Assembly: GCA_964057225.1 (NCBI GenBank)
Contig: OZ059894.1
Location: 14,972,476 to 15,036,475, forward strand
DNA length: 64,000 bases
Origin: Auanema rhodensis
Lineage: Eukaryota; Nematoda; Chromadorea; Rhabditida; Rhabditidae
Reading direction: 5' to 3'
The notes below the pieces were generated by a model that had not been told where the DNA came from, did no database searches, and was given only the letters and a program-made list of their open reading frames with translations. Below are positions 36,045 to 48,216 of the stretch, one piece after another (position 1 is the first letter of the stretch; the number at the start of each line of letters is the position of its first letter). The translations under genes were made by a program, and so were the position numbers.

Positions 36045-37849
36045 TTATTCTTGATTCGTGTAAACGAATCTTTGAAGAATAACGTCCCCAGTTACCGTAA
36101 TGCGGTCAGATATGATGGGATTATCTCCTGGGCGGTACTGGAACTTGCAGCAAGGCAAAGAATCCACATCCATCTCAAAAATACATTTGAAAAAGATTTC
36201 AAACTTTCAGCTTACCGCCAGACTGGAGCTGTAAGCATGAATAACAACATCATGCGTTAGACCTTTATTAAAAGGAAACTGTCCCAAACTTCTCTCTTCT
36301 GTTTGCCATGCACCTTTTTTTGTGCTGTTCCTAACCAAGGCAGCCTGAATCATTCTCAGAACCTAGTTTTCATATGAATAGTTATTTACCTTTTCCTTTC
36401 CAAAAGGCATATCAACCCTTATATGGAAGATATGTTCACCTTCAGCCATGATATTGATACTAAAGCTCTTAGCAGATACAAAGGGAGTTAGTGTGATTTT
36501 AATTTTATATGGAGAAACAAACCCCTTGATAGGTAATTGCCATGAGAATGGCATTTCCTAACAAACGAATTTTAAAATATTTGTATTTATTTTAAAAAAT
36601 TATATTACCGGGCGATCAATAGTTGTTACTCGTAAATTATCCTGATTTGGAAAAGGGTTCTGGATAGGAGTTCCATTACTGCTCAACTGTAATAGCTATT
36701 GTATTTATCAGCTGAGGTTGTTTGAGATGAGTTTAAATGATTTATTTACAAGTTCTTTATACATTTTTGGGGTAAGCGCAAATTACACTAAGCATTTCAT
36801 ATGGCTGTAAAGCGTTTAATTGAAAAATTGTCTTCTCGTTCACATTTCTCCCGAATGCTCATCTTCCTATAATTTAGTATTTTAAACAAAAACTTGAAAC
36901 TTGTAAAATTGAAAAGCACAGCAGCAGGCTAGCACGAATACACTCATACGTTAATTGTTATATTAAAGCAATATTAAGCACTATTCACGACATAAAACTT
37001 TTTGGTTACTTACAGCAGGTTGAAATTCAACGAAATCTAGGCGAACATTTCCAGTAATAAAGACAGTTTTAATGCTCTCCAGAGGCACTCGATGTGCATA
37101 ATCGCAGACATGCTTTCCATTAACAGCAATCTTAATTTTGATATATTACTTATATGCATTTCAGCTTAGCCACCTTAAAATAGTTAGCTAAAGCCAAAAT
37201 ACGAATTTGGAATGGCTTTCCTTCCTCGAAAGGATTTGCATAACGGTCTTCAGTACCCCATTGGTTATTAATGTACGAATTCAGCACTAGTTGTCTATCA
37301 GGTGTACCAGACAACCACCCGCCGGGAGGATCAAACCTTGGATTCATGTGCAATGCTTTGTTGTCCATATGATCACCTTGGATAAGCAATCCACAGCATA
37401 AATCAATATTGAATCTTAAAATTAACAAATAGTTTAGATTTATCGTGTATTCTAATTTAGACAAGAGGACATTTATTTTCATTTTCTCAACTCAATGGCG
37501 CGGTTGCATTATTTTCGTTCAGTATTTTCGTTAAAATTCAGATAATTGTTGTTTAGGAATACAGTGAATAATGAAATGTTCAAGTTACAAAAAGAATTAT
37601 GGAAAACAACGTGAATTACCTTGTCGAAGAAGCAGCAAAAGATGGCTGAACCATCCCGCTAATAACCACTGCTCGACCAGAGAGCAGTCCCCCTACAATT
37701 GCCGAAACAAATGGAAGGTCCTAAAATTTTGTGAGATTTTCAAACAATAAAGAAAAAATTTTTTTAAGAATATTATTATTACTAACCGGATTTTTTCTAA
37801 TAAATTTTTTCGGGGGGGATAAGAAGAAAGGATAATCGGCCAAAGACAT
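36045..37849 (-). CDS. Tandem-repeat galectin
   Basis: The start ATG 37849 gives MSLADYPFFLSPPKKF with no signal peptide, as usual for galectins. The first carbohydrate-recognition domain (CRD) has FNIDLCCG, then ALHMNPRFDPP, LVLNSYINNQWGTEDRYANP, FQIRILALANYFKVAVNG and CDYAHRVPLESIKTVFITGN. These carry the usual sugar-binding pattern (NPRF, N, W, E) with the HxNPR position intact. A ~320 bp intron follows, the longest in the gene. The second CRD is divergent: FHIRVDMPFGKEK replaces the HxNPRF strand, and GAWQTEERSLGQFPFNKG keeps the W and EER. It ends CCKFQYRPGD...RITVTGDVILQRFV and TAA at 36045. Galectins bind beta-galactosides; the second site may have altered or lost binding. Nematode bi-CRD galectins are abundant and conserved. 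Confidence 0.85.
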
Positions 37850-38465
37850 TTTTTCTACATAATTAATTCAATACTTTAAAACCTTTTAGAAATATACTAA
37901 AGAATGAAAAATATAAAGAAATAAAAAAAAGCTCATTTAAAAATTTCAATGAAACAGAGAGTATATGCCAAATTCAACCAGTTATGTGTCATGTTATTCA
38001 ATCTCTTATGACAGATGATCCACCATAAACAGATAGTAATAGCCGAAAATTGCATAGCCAAAATTTGGAAAGTTGGAGTGAGGCGCAAAAGTTATCACAC
38101 TGCGTGATTTAACTTTTCTGCTTGCCCAAGACGTCTTAGTTTTTGCTAACCCAACAATAGAACAGTTCACAGGTTTTTAAGGCAATTTGACAGGAAAGCA
38201 AATAAAACCTACCGGGCTTCGTATAATATTTTCCTCCTCCAAAGGTGGTGCTGAAGCCATCTTCTCAGCTTACAAATATCAAGCTCACTCGCTAATACAA
38301 AACTTTTCAATGCTTGCAATAGTTGTCAATGTATTTGTTCAACGCATAAAAGCGATCTCAATGCAAAAAAAGACATTAAAACAATATATTTATTGACATA
38401 CTTAAGAAAAAAACAAGTGGAAATGTGAAGATCATATAAAGAAAACAAGCAACTTTAAAAAGTAA
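37850..38465. other. Galectin-STI-1 intergenic region
   Basis: Promoter-side sequence for the galectin gene. A minus-strand frame near 38206-38261 reads MASAPPLEEENIIRSP and ends at GTAGGT, a good donor. It could be an alternative first exon of the galectin gene, but no in-frame acceptor is proven. Confidence 0.4.
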
Positions 38466-39816
38466 TCACCTCATTTGGATGATTCCAGCATCTCTGAGCT
38501 TCATGAGCTTAGTGCGGATTTCAGGATTTTTCAAATGTTCTTGGGCTGCTCCAGGATCCTGAGGGAAAAATTTATATTAATATATATATATAATAACTAG
38601 TTTACTTGACTCATTTGTTCCAATAACATGCGCATTCCTGGGTCACGAAGAATTTCTTGAACTTCTGGGTCAGCCATAGCTCTCTCACGAGCCTTAATAA
38701 TATGATTAACAGGAAATAATTTCTCATATATAATACCTTTTCTGGACTCTCATCGTTAGATCTGATGCAGTTACGAAGTCCTTCCATAGCCTCAGCATTA
38801 TCAGATTGAATGCTAAGAGCATCTTCATATGCTTTTCTGGCTTTTGACCACTCATGCATGGCAACGAGAACAGCTCCCTTACGGATATATCCCTTGACTG
38901 AAGCAGAATACATTACTGATCACAATCAATAAAAAGAATTACTGAATTTAGGATCTCTCTTGATGCAGCTCTCACAATCCTCCAAAGCTCTTTGGAACTC
39001 CATCAATTTGGTAAGACAGGCAGCTCTGTTCGAATAAAGAATAGCATTTTCAGGATCACGTTTAACAGCTTCGTTATAGTGTTTCATAGCAGTAGGATAA
39101 TCACCCTTCTATAAGCAAAAGAAAATTATAAAAAAATCAAAACAGAACAACGCACCTTGAAGTAGTCGTTACCCTTATTTTTCTCCTCTTGGGCAATTTC
39201 TGGGTTAATGTAAGCAAGTCTTTCCTGTTCTTTAACAGATTTCTCGATCTCTTTTACTTTCTTAACGAGCTCCTAAAAATTTGTAATAAACGAGAACAGC
39301 ATCATATAAATGCTTACAGGATCACGGAACTCTGAAAGAGATTTACTGAACCAAACAAGGGCTTCATTCAAATCTCCCTTCTTTTGGTGGGCATTACCAG
39401 CACGAGCCATAGCTCTAAAAGAGAAAGAAGCATTCGAAACCACACAAAAAATATATAATACTTGGCAATATGCTTATAATCAGCACGATGTTCACGGCCC
39501 GTCTCAACAGCTTTTAAACAGAGCTCAATGCATTGATCAAGTTTGCCCTCTTCGAAGAAAGCAGCTTAAAAATTTTTTTAACAAAATATATATAAAAACA
39601 GGCTTACCAGCTTTGTTGTTGTAAAATGCGATGTTGGTAGAATCAAGCTCGATGGCCTTGTCATAATGAATATGAGCATTAACAAAGTCTTTTACTTTGT
39701 ATGCAGCATTTCCAAGATCTTTTTCTTGAAGAGCCTATAAATTTAAATTATAAATGTTGATGTAAAGTAATTTATAATTTAAATTCAAGCAGTACCTGGG
39801 ATTGAGCGTCAGCCAT
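38466..39816 (-). CDS. sti-1: Hsp70/Hsp90-organising co-chaperone STI-1
   Basis: Read from ATG 39816 (MADAQSQ, then an intron) to TGA at 38466. The first TPR block starts [17 protein letters not shown] and corresponds to human Hop TPR2A. The bridge [20 protein letters not shown] is the highly conserved TPR2A-2B linker. The second block has [17 protein letters not shown] and [15 protein letters not shown] (TPR2B). The C-terminus is a DP/STI1 domain: [19 protein letters not shown], ending [13 protein letters not shown]1 and DP1 of human Hop are absent, as in C. elegans STI-1, so the ~320-residue length is normal for nematodes. It docks Hsp90 via the MEEVD-binding TPR2A in the cytosol. The carboxylate-clamp lysine/arginine residues lie in the conserved positions of the block. 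Confidence 0.95.
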
Positions 39817-40349
39817 CAGTAACTATATAAAATTCTAGTAATAAAACAAGCAAACGTTGGAGTCAAAGTCTTGGTTGTCCACAACGGCGCGAATGTTCGA
39901 GAAAAGAATTTACCAGCAAATGACGTCACGGACTAGTCAGAGCATGTTTCAATCCATATGAACAGTTGCAAAAGTTTAAAACTTCAGCTAGCGTATTAAG
40001 AGATCTCAATTATTACAAACATAATTTTATTTTTCAAATAAGCATTCAGACTTATATTAGATAAGAAAATGAACCTAAGTAATTTAATGAAATTTCTTGA
40101 ATTGTAAAATCCATTATTTGGAGAATTCTTACTGATTTTGCCTCAATAACTTTATATTTTGCTCTTGCAATAGACAATATGTTTTCATCAATTTCAGAAA
40201 CAGTTTTGATTTCAAAGAATTATTTCAAGTTAAGACAGAACTGATATCAATTTTTAATCTTTCATTTCCATTTATGGTGTAAAACAACAGCTATACGGTA
40301 TAAGATTCATTCAAATAATAACAATATATATAAATATATTTACAAATCT
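39817..40349. other. STI-1 upstream intergenic region
   Basis: About 530 bp containing the STI-1 promoter on the minus strand. A segment just above the start (about 39850-39960) is richer in GC and CG than its surroundings. I do not see a canonical heat-shock element array. Confidence 0.35.
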
Positions 40350-43300
40350 TTATTCTTGTATGAACTGTGCATCATATGCATTAGATGGGGTTTCTTCTAT
40401 CATATCTTTGTATTGAACATTCCCGTCCTGTACCATTATTCGTTCACCTCGACTTCCTTCTAGACTATCTTGGTTCCAGCCCTATATAACAAAACTGAAT
40501 TTAAGTACAGTTTCTTAAGTTCTACCTGATTTACTGATTGGGGATTCGAAAAAGAACGTTCAATTCTCGTCAGAAACGCATCAGCTCTATCTAATAATGC
40601 TGACAACCGGACCTAAATTACAAGATGGTGAAGAGCCTTTCTGTTTCTGGTAACCTGATTATCAAATTCTTTCCGAGCTATTTCTAGTTGAAGAGATTCG
40701 CTTTCTATTTCATTTCTTGGGTTATCTGCCTCACTACATATCCGAGGACGTTTGGGCAAACACACTGATATAGCAGGTTCTAGATGCCTCATTGGTGCTA
40801 AATCCAAACTGAATCAAGCAATATAAATGTATAAGATACTTGCGGACTCTGGGTATTCATAATAGTCATCATATTCCTGTTCATCTAAGAATCTTCTATT
40901 CCTTGTTGCAACGTGCACCTATGATATATGAAAACAATAAATTTAAAAACCATATATCTAACCTGATTTTGTTTACCAGCTTCGAACCATTCCGGTTCGC
41001 CTTTCCAATAATAGACAAGTACAGCCAAGTGTGAACAAGTAGGATAGTACCTTTCATTACATAAGTCAATTGATAGTCTAATAATTATTAATTTACCTAT
41101 CTCCATTTACACTTTTTCCCGTGTAAATTTTGCGAAGAAATCTACCGTTCACTGCAGGATGTTCGTATCTCTTTGACAAAATCTAGAAATTACAAAAGAT
41201 GGAATTTAAATTATTACAGTACATACTTGTATATCATATGTAGCACCTTCCATCAGCTTATTTCCTCTATCGACTCGAACAGCATCTCCTGTCTCTGGAT
41301 CAATCTTATAATATCTGAATATAAAAAGGTATATCTTAAGTTTTAAAATATGAAGCTTTACCTTGAATGGCCAGCAGGTTTTCCCCATCCCCCATTATTA
41401 TCACGTCTCAAAAGAGCATCACTATCAAAGCTTCTAATGTCAATTACAAAAGATCCTGCATCGCGATAACCATGAGGTACTCGAGTACATATTCTATTAA
41501 GGAATAATTAGAAAAGAACACAGAATGCAGCCGTTCAGGGCGGAGCTAAAGACACAGATAAAGATGAGAGAAAGACTTACTTCGAAGGATCTACAATAGT
41601 TCCACCAAGTATAATTGAGGCAGCAGTATTAAAATCAACAGCACCGACAGCATATAGAGGAGTATCTCCAAAATATCCACCTATAGTGGCAGGAAGAGGA
41701 TCTTTGTCTGCAGAGTTCTAAAGGAGCATATGAAAACCGGAAACAAAGACGACGTTACAAATGATGCAGCTTCCCAAGACCCAGCACCATGAGGGGGGGC
41801 AATCGAGTGAGGTTTTCGCATTTTGGCTAGGCTACCTATTCAAAGCAATTATATGAATTATGAAAATTTAATCATTCATACCTTGTACCGGAAAATCAAA
41901 TGGTCGTCCGATCCATTCGTAGGTAACTATAGCTATTCCGACCGCAGCTCTTTTCTCCGGAGGATATAAAGCTGTATAAATCTGATATGTAGTGTTGGGT
42001 TAATTGTATATCAAGAAGAGAATATTACTTTCTTAATCAACCTATTTTGCCCATTCTGCAACGCAGCAGTAACAGGATGCTCATAACGTTTTAACATGCA
42101 TTTGTATGCATATGAAGTGCCAGGTAATAATCTACCCTAAAAAGAAACTGTCAAATTAGAGTTTAAATAATTCATACTTTTCCATCGTCACATCGCACTA
42201 TTCTTCCTTTTTCATCGACAAAATAAAAACGTACACGTCCTGTTGGTTTACCTGAATTTCAAAATTAATAATAAAAATAATCAGAATAGAATTACCCCAT
42301 GATCCAAGTCCATCCTGATGAACTTCATGACGATTTACTAGTGGTTGCAAGTCTATCACAAATGTCCCTTCGTTTTTATAAACTTGGGGAACTGTTTTAC
42401 AAATTAATTTAGGATCTATTTCTAAAGAAGAACAAAGTATTTCACAAGCCTCCTGAAAAAAAAGAATAACAATGAAGGAACTAAGATACAACTTACATAA
42501 TAGTCAATAGGTCTATCCCAATAAAGTGGCCATTCCTTATAGTGAAAAGTAACTTGATTTCGATTGACTAAATCTCGCATAGAGGTATCCTTTCGTTCAA
42601 CTGGTTCATCCTGAAAATTTTTGTTTAAATGTATTGAATCACAAAAAAACCTCATTATCATAAGAACATTGCAAATCCGTAGAATCGTCATGTTCATTGA
42701 TAGCTATATTTCCAGCCTTAAAACATTGACTTTATAAAATGATACAATAAAACAAAAACACTTTTCTAAGAACAGCATCTCCATACATTCGAAATAAGGG
42801 ACGCATCGATGGTAGGTTACTTGAACCTTGTTGATCATTAGCTGAAACAAAATTGATAAACACAATCACAACTTATTGAAGTTATTACTTCCCCACTGCT
42901 CTGCTTGTTCATCTCTGGAAACAATAGGTTTCCCAGAAGATACAAAAAGTTGAGGTTTAGCTTTCAAACTTTCCGGAGTTAGAAGTACCTATTATACAAA
43001 TTCATGATGTTCTATGTATGAAAAATATCTTACGACGCCAGGAGCACTAGACTTTAATCTGATATCATTTTTTTTCAACTCAACTCCCATTGGTAATATC
43101 CATGATTTTTCTCGATTGGAAGAACTAGCCTAGAAAAAATACTAATTAAGTTTTTGAATATTATCAGACCTGAATATCTCCAACTTGATGATTCAAATCA
43201 TGCTTATGAGATTCGGCAGAAAGATATATAACTGTATTACCCTGTTCATCGACGTGAACAGACTCCTCATTAAATTCAACGCTACCTCAAAAAAAAAGTT

Positions 43301-43536
43301 AAAAATTACACGGAATATTAACTTAAAAGTTTAGGATGAAGAAAGAAAACTTTCTCACCATCTATAATAATTTCATCTTCCTCGTTAATATTCTCAACAT
43401 ATGTTTCATCTTCATCTACAGAATTAGCATGCGCCGTCCGATGCGCTTTTGACGTAGAGGGTTCATCGTCGTTCATAGTATTTATGTTGCCGCCAAAAGA
43501 ACCGTCGAGGAAATTGCGTGTTTTGTACACTCTCAA
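40350..43536 (-). CDS. Large protein with two copies of an unrecognised ~150-residue domain
   Basis: About 20 exons give roughly 760 residues. The N-terminus (~1-210) is acidic and disordered-looking (SVDEDETYVENINEEDEIII) with no signal peptide. Residues ~250-397 and ~450-600 are homologous to each other. Copy 1 reads EIDPKLICKTVPQVYKNEG, FVIDLQP, GSWGKPTGRVRFYFVD and LKRYEHPVTAAL, then KKIYTALY and VTYEWIGRP. Copy 2 reads TIVDPSKNICTRVPHGYRDAG, FVIDIRS, GGWGKPAGHSRYYKID and LSKRYEHPAVNG, then RKIYTGKS and VYYWKGEPEWF. The shared signature is FVID...WGKPxGxxRxY...KRYEHP...KIYT. The C-terminus has a Lys/Arg-rich stretch (CLPKRPRI) and a helix with many charged residues. I do not recognise the domain. 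The acidic and basic tracts suggest a nuclear protein, which is inference. The neighbours give no functional hint. Confidence 0.75.
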
Positions 43537-43918
43537 TAGACTATGAAGCCGTTGCGTACTGTAATTTTAGAGCAAGCTTCAGTCCATTGTTGTTATAATG
43601 AAGTAGTAATTAATAACTAGTATAGAGTTCTAGGCATGTAATCATGTAATTTATTATAGAACATATTCTTAACTAAAATTTATTATTTTGTATTTGCATT
43701 GTAATCGATAAGTGAAGTTAGTCCAATTTTGCTTAATTCATAAAGTGCTCTAGTGTTCTTCGGAATAAATCAATTAATTTTTATTCAGAGAGGTAGTATA
43801 AACACCATTTTATACAGGTAATGATCGGAATTTTAATACAAAATTCTTGTATACACAGGAAATTGAGGAAATTGACAACAGAAACAAATTTAATTACTCT
43901 AGAAATCATTAAATTACA
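43537..43918. other. Intergenic region
   Basis: About 380 bp between the 3' end of the GH27 gene and the start of the duplicated-domain gene, with the same orientation downstream. It is AT-rich and no motif was recognised. Confidence 0.5.
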
Positions 43919-45779
43919 TTAAAATGGTTGAACAACCTTGATATCAGCCAAAGTAGCTTTGAATAAAGCAGCACCAGTGGGGTTGACAATAGTCCTAAAA
44001 ATCAGTTTTATTATTGATAAAGTAAATTTTTAAAATGTGTAGCATACTTAAAACGGTTCTTTGGTTTCAAATGTCCAATTTCTTTTCCATTCCATAAATC
44101 TTTGAATATGTATCCTGCTGGATCTTTGAGTCCAATATGTTCTAGGGTAAATTCAACACTCTGTAAAAAATTATATTGATGCTAAAAAAATAAATTTTTT
44201 ACATTTGCTGTATCAAGATTTCTGTTCAAGATTGCCACAGCAAATGAAGAACGGTCATTCCCAACAGGGGTAACTGGCTTAACGTATACACCAATATCGG
44301 TAGTCTGAAATTCGATTTGATAAAATATATTTCGAACTTCTAATACTTACATTAGCTATAAGTCTTCCCATAATACCTAATGGATCTTGATCAATGGCGA
44401 TAACATCACGGTTAAGGAGAATATCTCTGAATTCTGGAGCAATATTTCTAAGATCGTTTGACATAATAAGTGGAGCAGACCAGATAGCCCTAAAAGGATA
44501 GTTCACTTCTTAAATAAAAACTTGAATAATTTTACCAAATTGACATCTGAGCAATTGCCATATCAACAGTAATTCCTGGGTTTCCGATAACTAACTAAAA
44601 TTACGAGTATGATAGATAATTATAGTTATATTTTAAAAATAACCATATCAGGATCATGCCATTTGCCTGGCCCTTGAGTTGGGATATGTCTGTCTTGGTT
44701 AGCATCATAATAATTGATAATACTTTGAATCGATTTCCAAGAGCTAAGTAAATACGATATGTATTAATGTGAAACAGTCATTTAACAAAACCTATTGATA
44801 TCATCAAAGTTTCTCCATAAGTTGCAGAATTCACCAATATGAGTATAGTTAACCTTAAGGGCATGGTAAAGTTTGATTTTAGGTCATTATCAGAAAAATG
44901 AACTAACCTTTTCAGGACGATCAATGTTATAAGCTGGCCAACTACAAGAGTATACAATTGGACGTCCAGTAGCGTTCAATTCTCTTTCCATTTGAGGATA
45001 TCCTGTGTAAGAATTATATAAATGTTTTATTATTCTTAAAAACTCACCAATTGGCATAAGGTCAAGATCAATATTACATCCATCAAGCTTAAGATAATCG
45101 ACATCCCAATCAGCGAATGTTTGAGCATCAATCTATAGAAGATATTAATATTTCGATGCTACATATTCAAATTGAAAGTATTTTTTCAAAATGTTGTATA
45201 TACCTTGAGAAATCCGTAACTTCCTGGGAATCCAGCGCATGTTTTAGTTCCGTAATCCTCATAAATTCCAAATTTCAATCCTCTATCGTGCATCTAAATA
45301 GGAAGCTTTATAAAACACAGTGATAAATAAACAATACGTATTTGGCAAGCTTCTTCATTCCACTTGGGAATCTCTCTGGATCAGAAACTAGACGTCCATC
45401 GGAATCACGTTGTCGGCCCATCCAACAGTCATCGATATGAACCCCTACATAACCAGCTTCTCGGAATCCATCAGCGGCTGTAGATAAAAATTTTTATTTA
45501 AAAAGTAAAACATACAAGAAGCTTGAATTAAAAGTCTGATGTTTTACCCACCCATTCTATCTGCCATTTGCATGTATAATTGCTCATTTATACAGGCATC
45601 TGGATGCTTCTTACAATCCATTTCACAGTAAAAGGCTGTCCATGACATCCATCCCATAGGAGGCGTTCTACAGATTTGAACGATGATTGAAATTTAAAAA
45701 AATTAAAAAACCTAGCTAAACCATTTTCTAAAGCAAAAACATAGGATACAGCTAGAAGCAGAGGCCAAATTAACCGCAT
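43919..45779 (-). CDS. gana-1: GH27 lysosomal alpha-galactosidase / alpha-N-acetylgalactosaminidase
   Basis: The start 45779 gives a cleavable signal peptide ([16 protein letters not shown]). The mature protein begins [16 protein letters not shown], the GH27 N-terminal signature. The catalytic domain has [20 protein letters not shown] and [14 protein letters not shown]. The nucleophile aspartate is in YLKLDGC, and the acid/base aspartate is in the region around CSWPAYN...WRNFDDI. Conserved WHDPDMLVIG and [11 protein letters not shown] follow. The C-terminal beta domain ends [11 protein letters not shown], stop at 43919. The enzyme removes terminal alpha-Gal or alpha-GalNAc from glycoconjugates in lysosomes. 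Nematodes have one such enzyme, GANA-1 in C. elegans, reported to act on both substrates, and this gene is its likely counterpart. There are about eleven exons with short introns. Confidence 0.92.
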
Positions 45780-46938
45780 ATCTGAAGAAGAATGAAGAGG
45801 AGATGATGAAAGTAACTCAAAGACTGTGGAAACGATTGGACATTAAAGTGAAGAATATGAGATAACATGGAACACAAAAAGGATTGATAAATACATAAAT
45901 AGAACTTGAAGTAAATAAAGGGTAAAATAACAAGTAAAAAATGAAATAAAAATCCATGGAGTAGTGTTGTCAAACAAAACACTTTAAATATTTGAACTGA
46001 TTATGACTGAACCGACATATACTTTTTAACTAGAGGAGCAAAGAAAACTAAACTATATAATATAGTTAATTGAAAACTATGTTGATGTTTATAATATGCC
46101 AGAGGTTATAAGAGGGGAGAGAGTAGACGTATGGAAGAGAAAGATAGAGGTAAGGGGGTACTTGTACAAGACAACACATGGTAATGAAATAAGAACATAG
46201 AGAAAACCAATTGAAAACCTGACTTCTTACAAGAAGTTACGTTTATGAACTGTTCATTGTTGTTTGTAACCAAAAAATGAACATGAAAGCAATGTATGAG
46301 TATCATTATGATGAGAAGCTCTTTGATGTCAAAAAAATAAAAATAAAACTATAAACACCTAAGGATCATTGTGTTTCTATTTTTCTTAGAATTATGAACA
46401 TTACATAACTATTGTAGAAACTTGATATATAACTTAGAGAGAATTTATACATGAAAAAATACAAAATAATCCTGTAGGACAAGGAAATACAAAGGCAGAT
46501 TATTTAAAATGTGTCTTAGTACATTCTATTGAATGTGTTAAAACTGAAGAATAATTTTGTTTTAGATTAGTACCATTATATGTTGATCCTAGCTTGTTTA
46601 CATGAATTATCAGATTATAAAACTAGGCATAGTTCAAATAAAATTCTTGTAATACTCAATCTTTTTGATTATTAGTAGATGGTGACAGCGCAAAATCTTG
46701 TATAAATATATGATTATCAAGAAAGTTGACGAAAGAATGGAACAAATCATGGAAAAAGACAAATAGTATTGTTATAATATATTTTCTAGAATTACATTCA
46801 ATTAGCAATATAAGAAAATTGATTTAATAAGTAATATGTTGCTAAACATATTTATAAGAAACAATTTTTTAACTTCTGCTGCCTAAAAAGAATTCTTGTA
46901 TCATTATAAATCGAAATAACTTTGAATATGGTATAATT
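45780..46938. other. Intergenic region, no gene seen
   Basis: AT-rich, with a purine-rich plus-strand block near 45780-46150. Open frames in it are low-complexity. It contains the upstream region of the GH27 gene and the 3' flank of the carrier gene. Confidence 0.5.
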
Positions 46939-48216
46939 TTAGAATGATCCTTGCACAAATGATAAAGTATTTTCGTAAACTACGAAAAGAATTGAATTCA
47001 CAAGAAAACCACGTATTATTAGAGTAAGGCCTCCTCGAAAGAAGGCTTGCATGCCTTCAGTTTCATAAATTTTCTTAGCCAACGGCAACATGTTTCTACA
47101 AAAAAATGTTTTCTTTTATGTTATCAGTTAAAGTTTTTTTAAAACAAAGATACAGCTTATTATGTTGGTGAATGTATTTGTTCACAAATACTCTTTCAGT
47201 TAGATCCAAAAACAACTTTATGAAAGTAAATAAACTTACTGCTTTTTGGTAGATTTTGAAGCTTGAATCCGATTTTTCAACATTTCAATTGGGCAAATTG
47301 AAAACCAACTTACGCTCCCTGCACATCCTCCTGATACAAACTAAAACATTAATTCTAACTAAGAACATATTAGAAGCAAACTTGAGCAGCAGTTTCTTTC
47401 ATATTTCGTTGTTTAGCTTGTCGTAGTAAAATTTCATAAACAGGTATATAAGCAATGTATCCAATAACATTTCGTAGAACCATCACATTCCCACCCTAAT
47501 GCACAATGCATTTGAATCAACAATTAAAAAATGAGTAGATAGTACTCTAAATAATCCTGTGATTCCATCTCTTTGGTAGGTTTTGATAGCACAATCCTTT
47601 GGACCATTGTATAATGGCTTGCTTGATGTTGATTTGGCGCTCTCACGTTGAACCTACAGATTAGCATTAGCCTAAGTAGCAGAAAAAAAATCGGAAAACC
47701 TGAAGTTTTGTTTTAATTAATTCAACAGGAATTTCTGGGGTCACAGCGATCAGAGCTCCAAAGATCGAAGCAGCAATAATCTGAAGGAAAAAAATGTCAG
47801 GTGAATACCTATGTACTATTCACATTTGAAATTGGTAAATCTTTTCTATCTGTTATATTCAAATCATGTGGATGAAGTATCCGTAAACCAGCACCATATC
47901 CAGCGAATAAAATAGATTGAAGAGCTCCTGTAGTTAAGAACGGAGCCCACATTCCTTTATAAAGCCCGAGGACCTTTCAATAATAAATAAGAAATGTGGA
48001 AAAAAAGATAAACTAACAGATTCATTATGAATAGTCTTCTTCATACAATCTACGATTCCTGTATAGCTAGCCATCGTTTGAAGTCGAGCTTTAACCGTAT
48101 CGAAAGGATGTCCAACTATTAAACCAGCACCTCCTATAACGACATTGGAGATGTAAGATCGAGAGTGCTAGAAAACAAATACCTGCAACCCATCCTGCAA
48201 TAAAATCTGCATACAT
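46939..48216 (-). CDS. Mitochondrial carrier, SLC25A45/47/48 group
   Basis: Three carrier repeats are visible, each with the PX[D/E]XX[K/R] signature. The first is GHPFDTVKARLQTMASYTG. The second is TPEIPVELIKTKLQVQ. The third is CPIEMLKNRIQAS. The start MYADFIAGWVAG and the block GIVDCMKKTIHNES...GLYKGMWAP closely follow human SLC25A45 (GWISG...GIVDCM...GFFKGM). The end reads FFRGGLTLIIRGFLVNSILF before the stop at 46939. Length is about 290-300 residues, normal for the family. It is an inner mitochondrial membrane transporter. This subgroup is related to carnitine/acylcarnitine and basic amino acid carriers, but the substrate is not deducible here. Start 48216 is chosen because an upstream ATG near 48825 does not join in frame. 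Confidence 0.88.

Noticed and set aside
45117-45323. Plus-strand open frame inside the GH27 gene, and similar plus-strand frames within other minus-strand genes
   Set aside because: Shadow frames opposite well-supported exons and introns.
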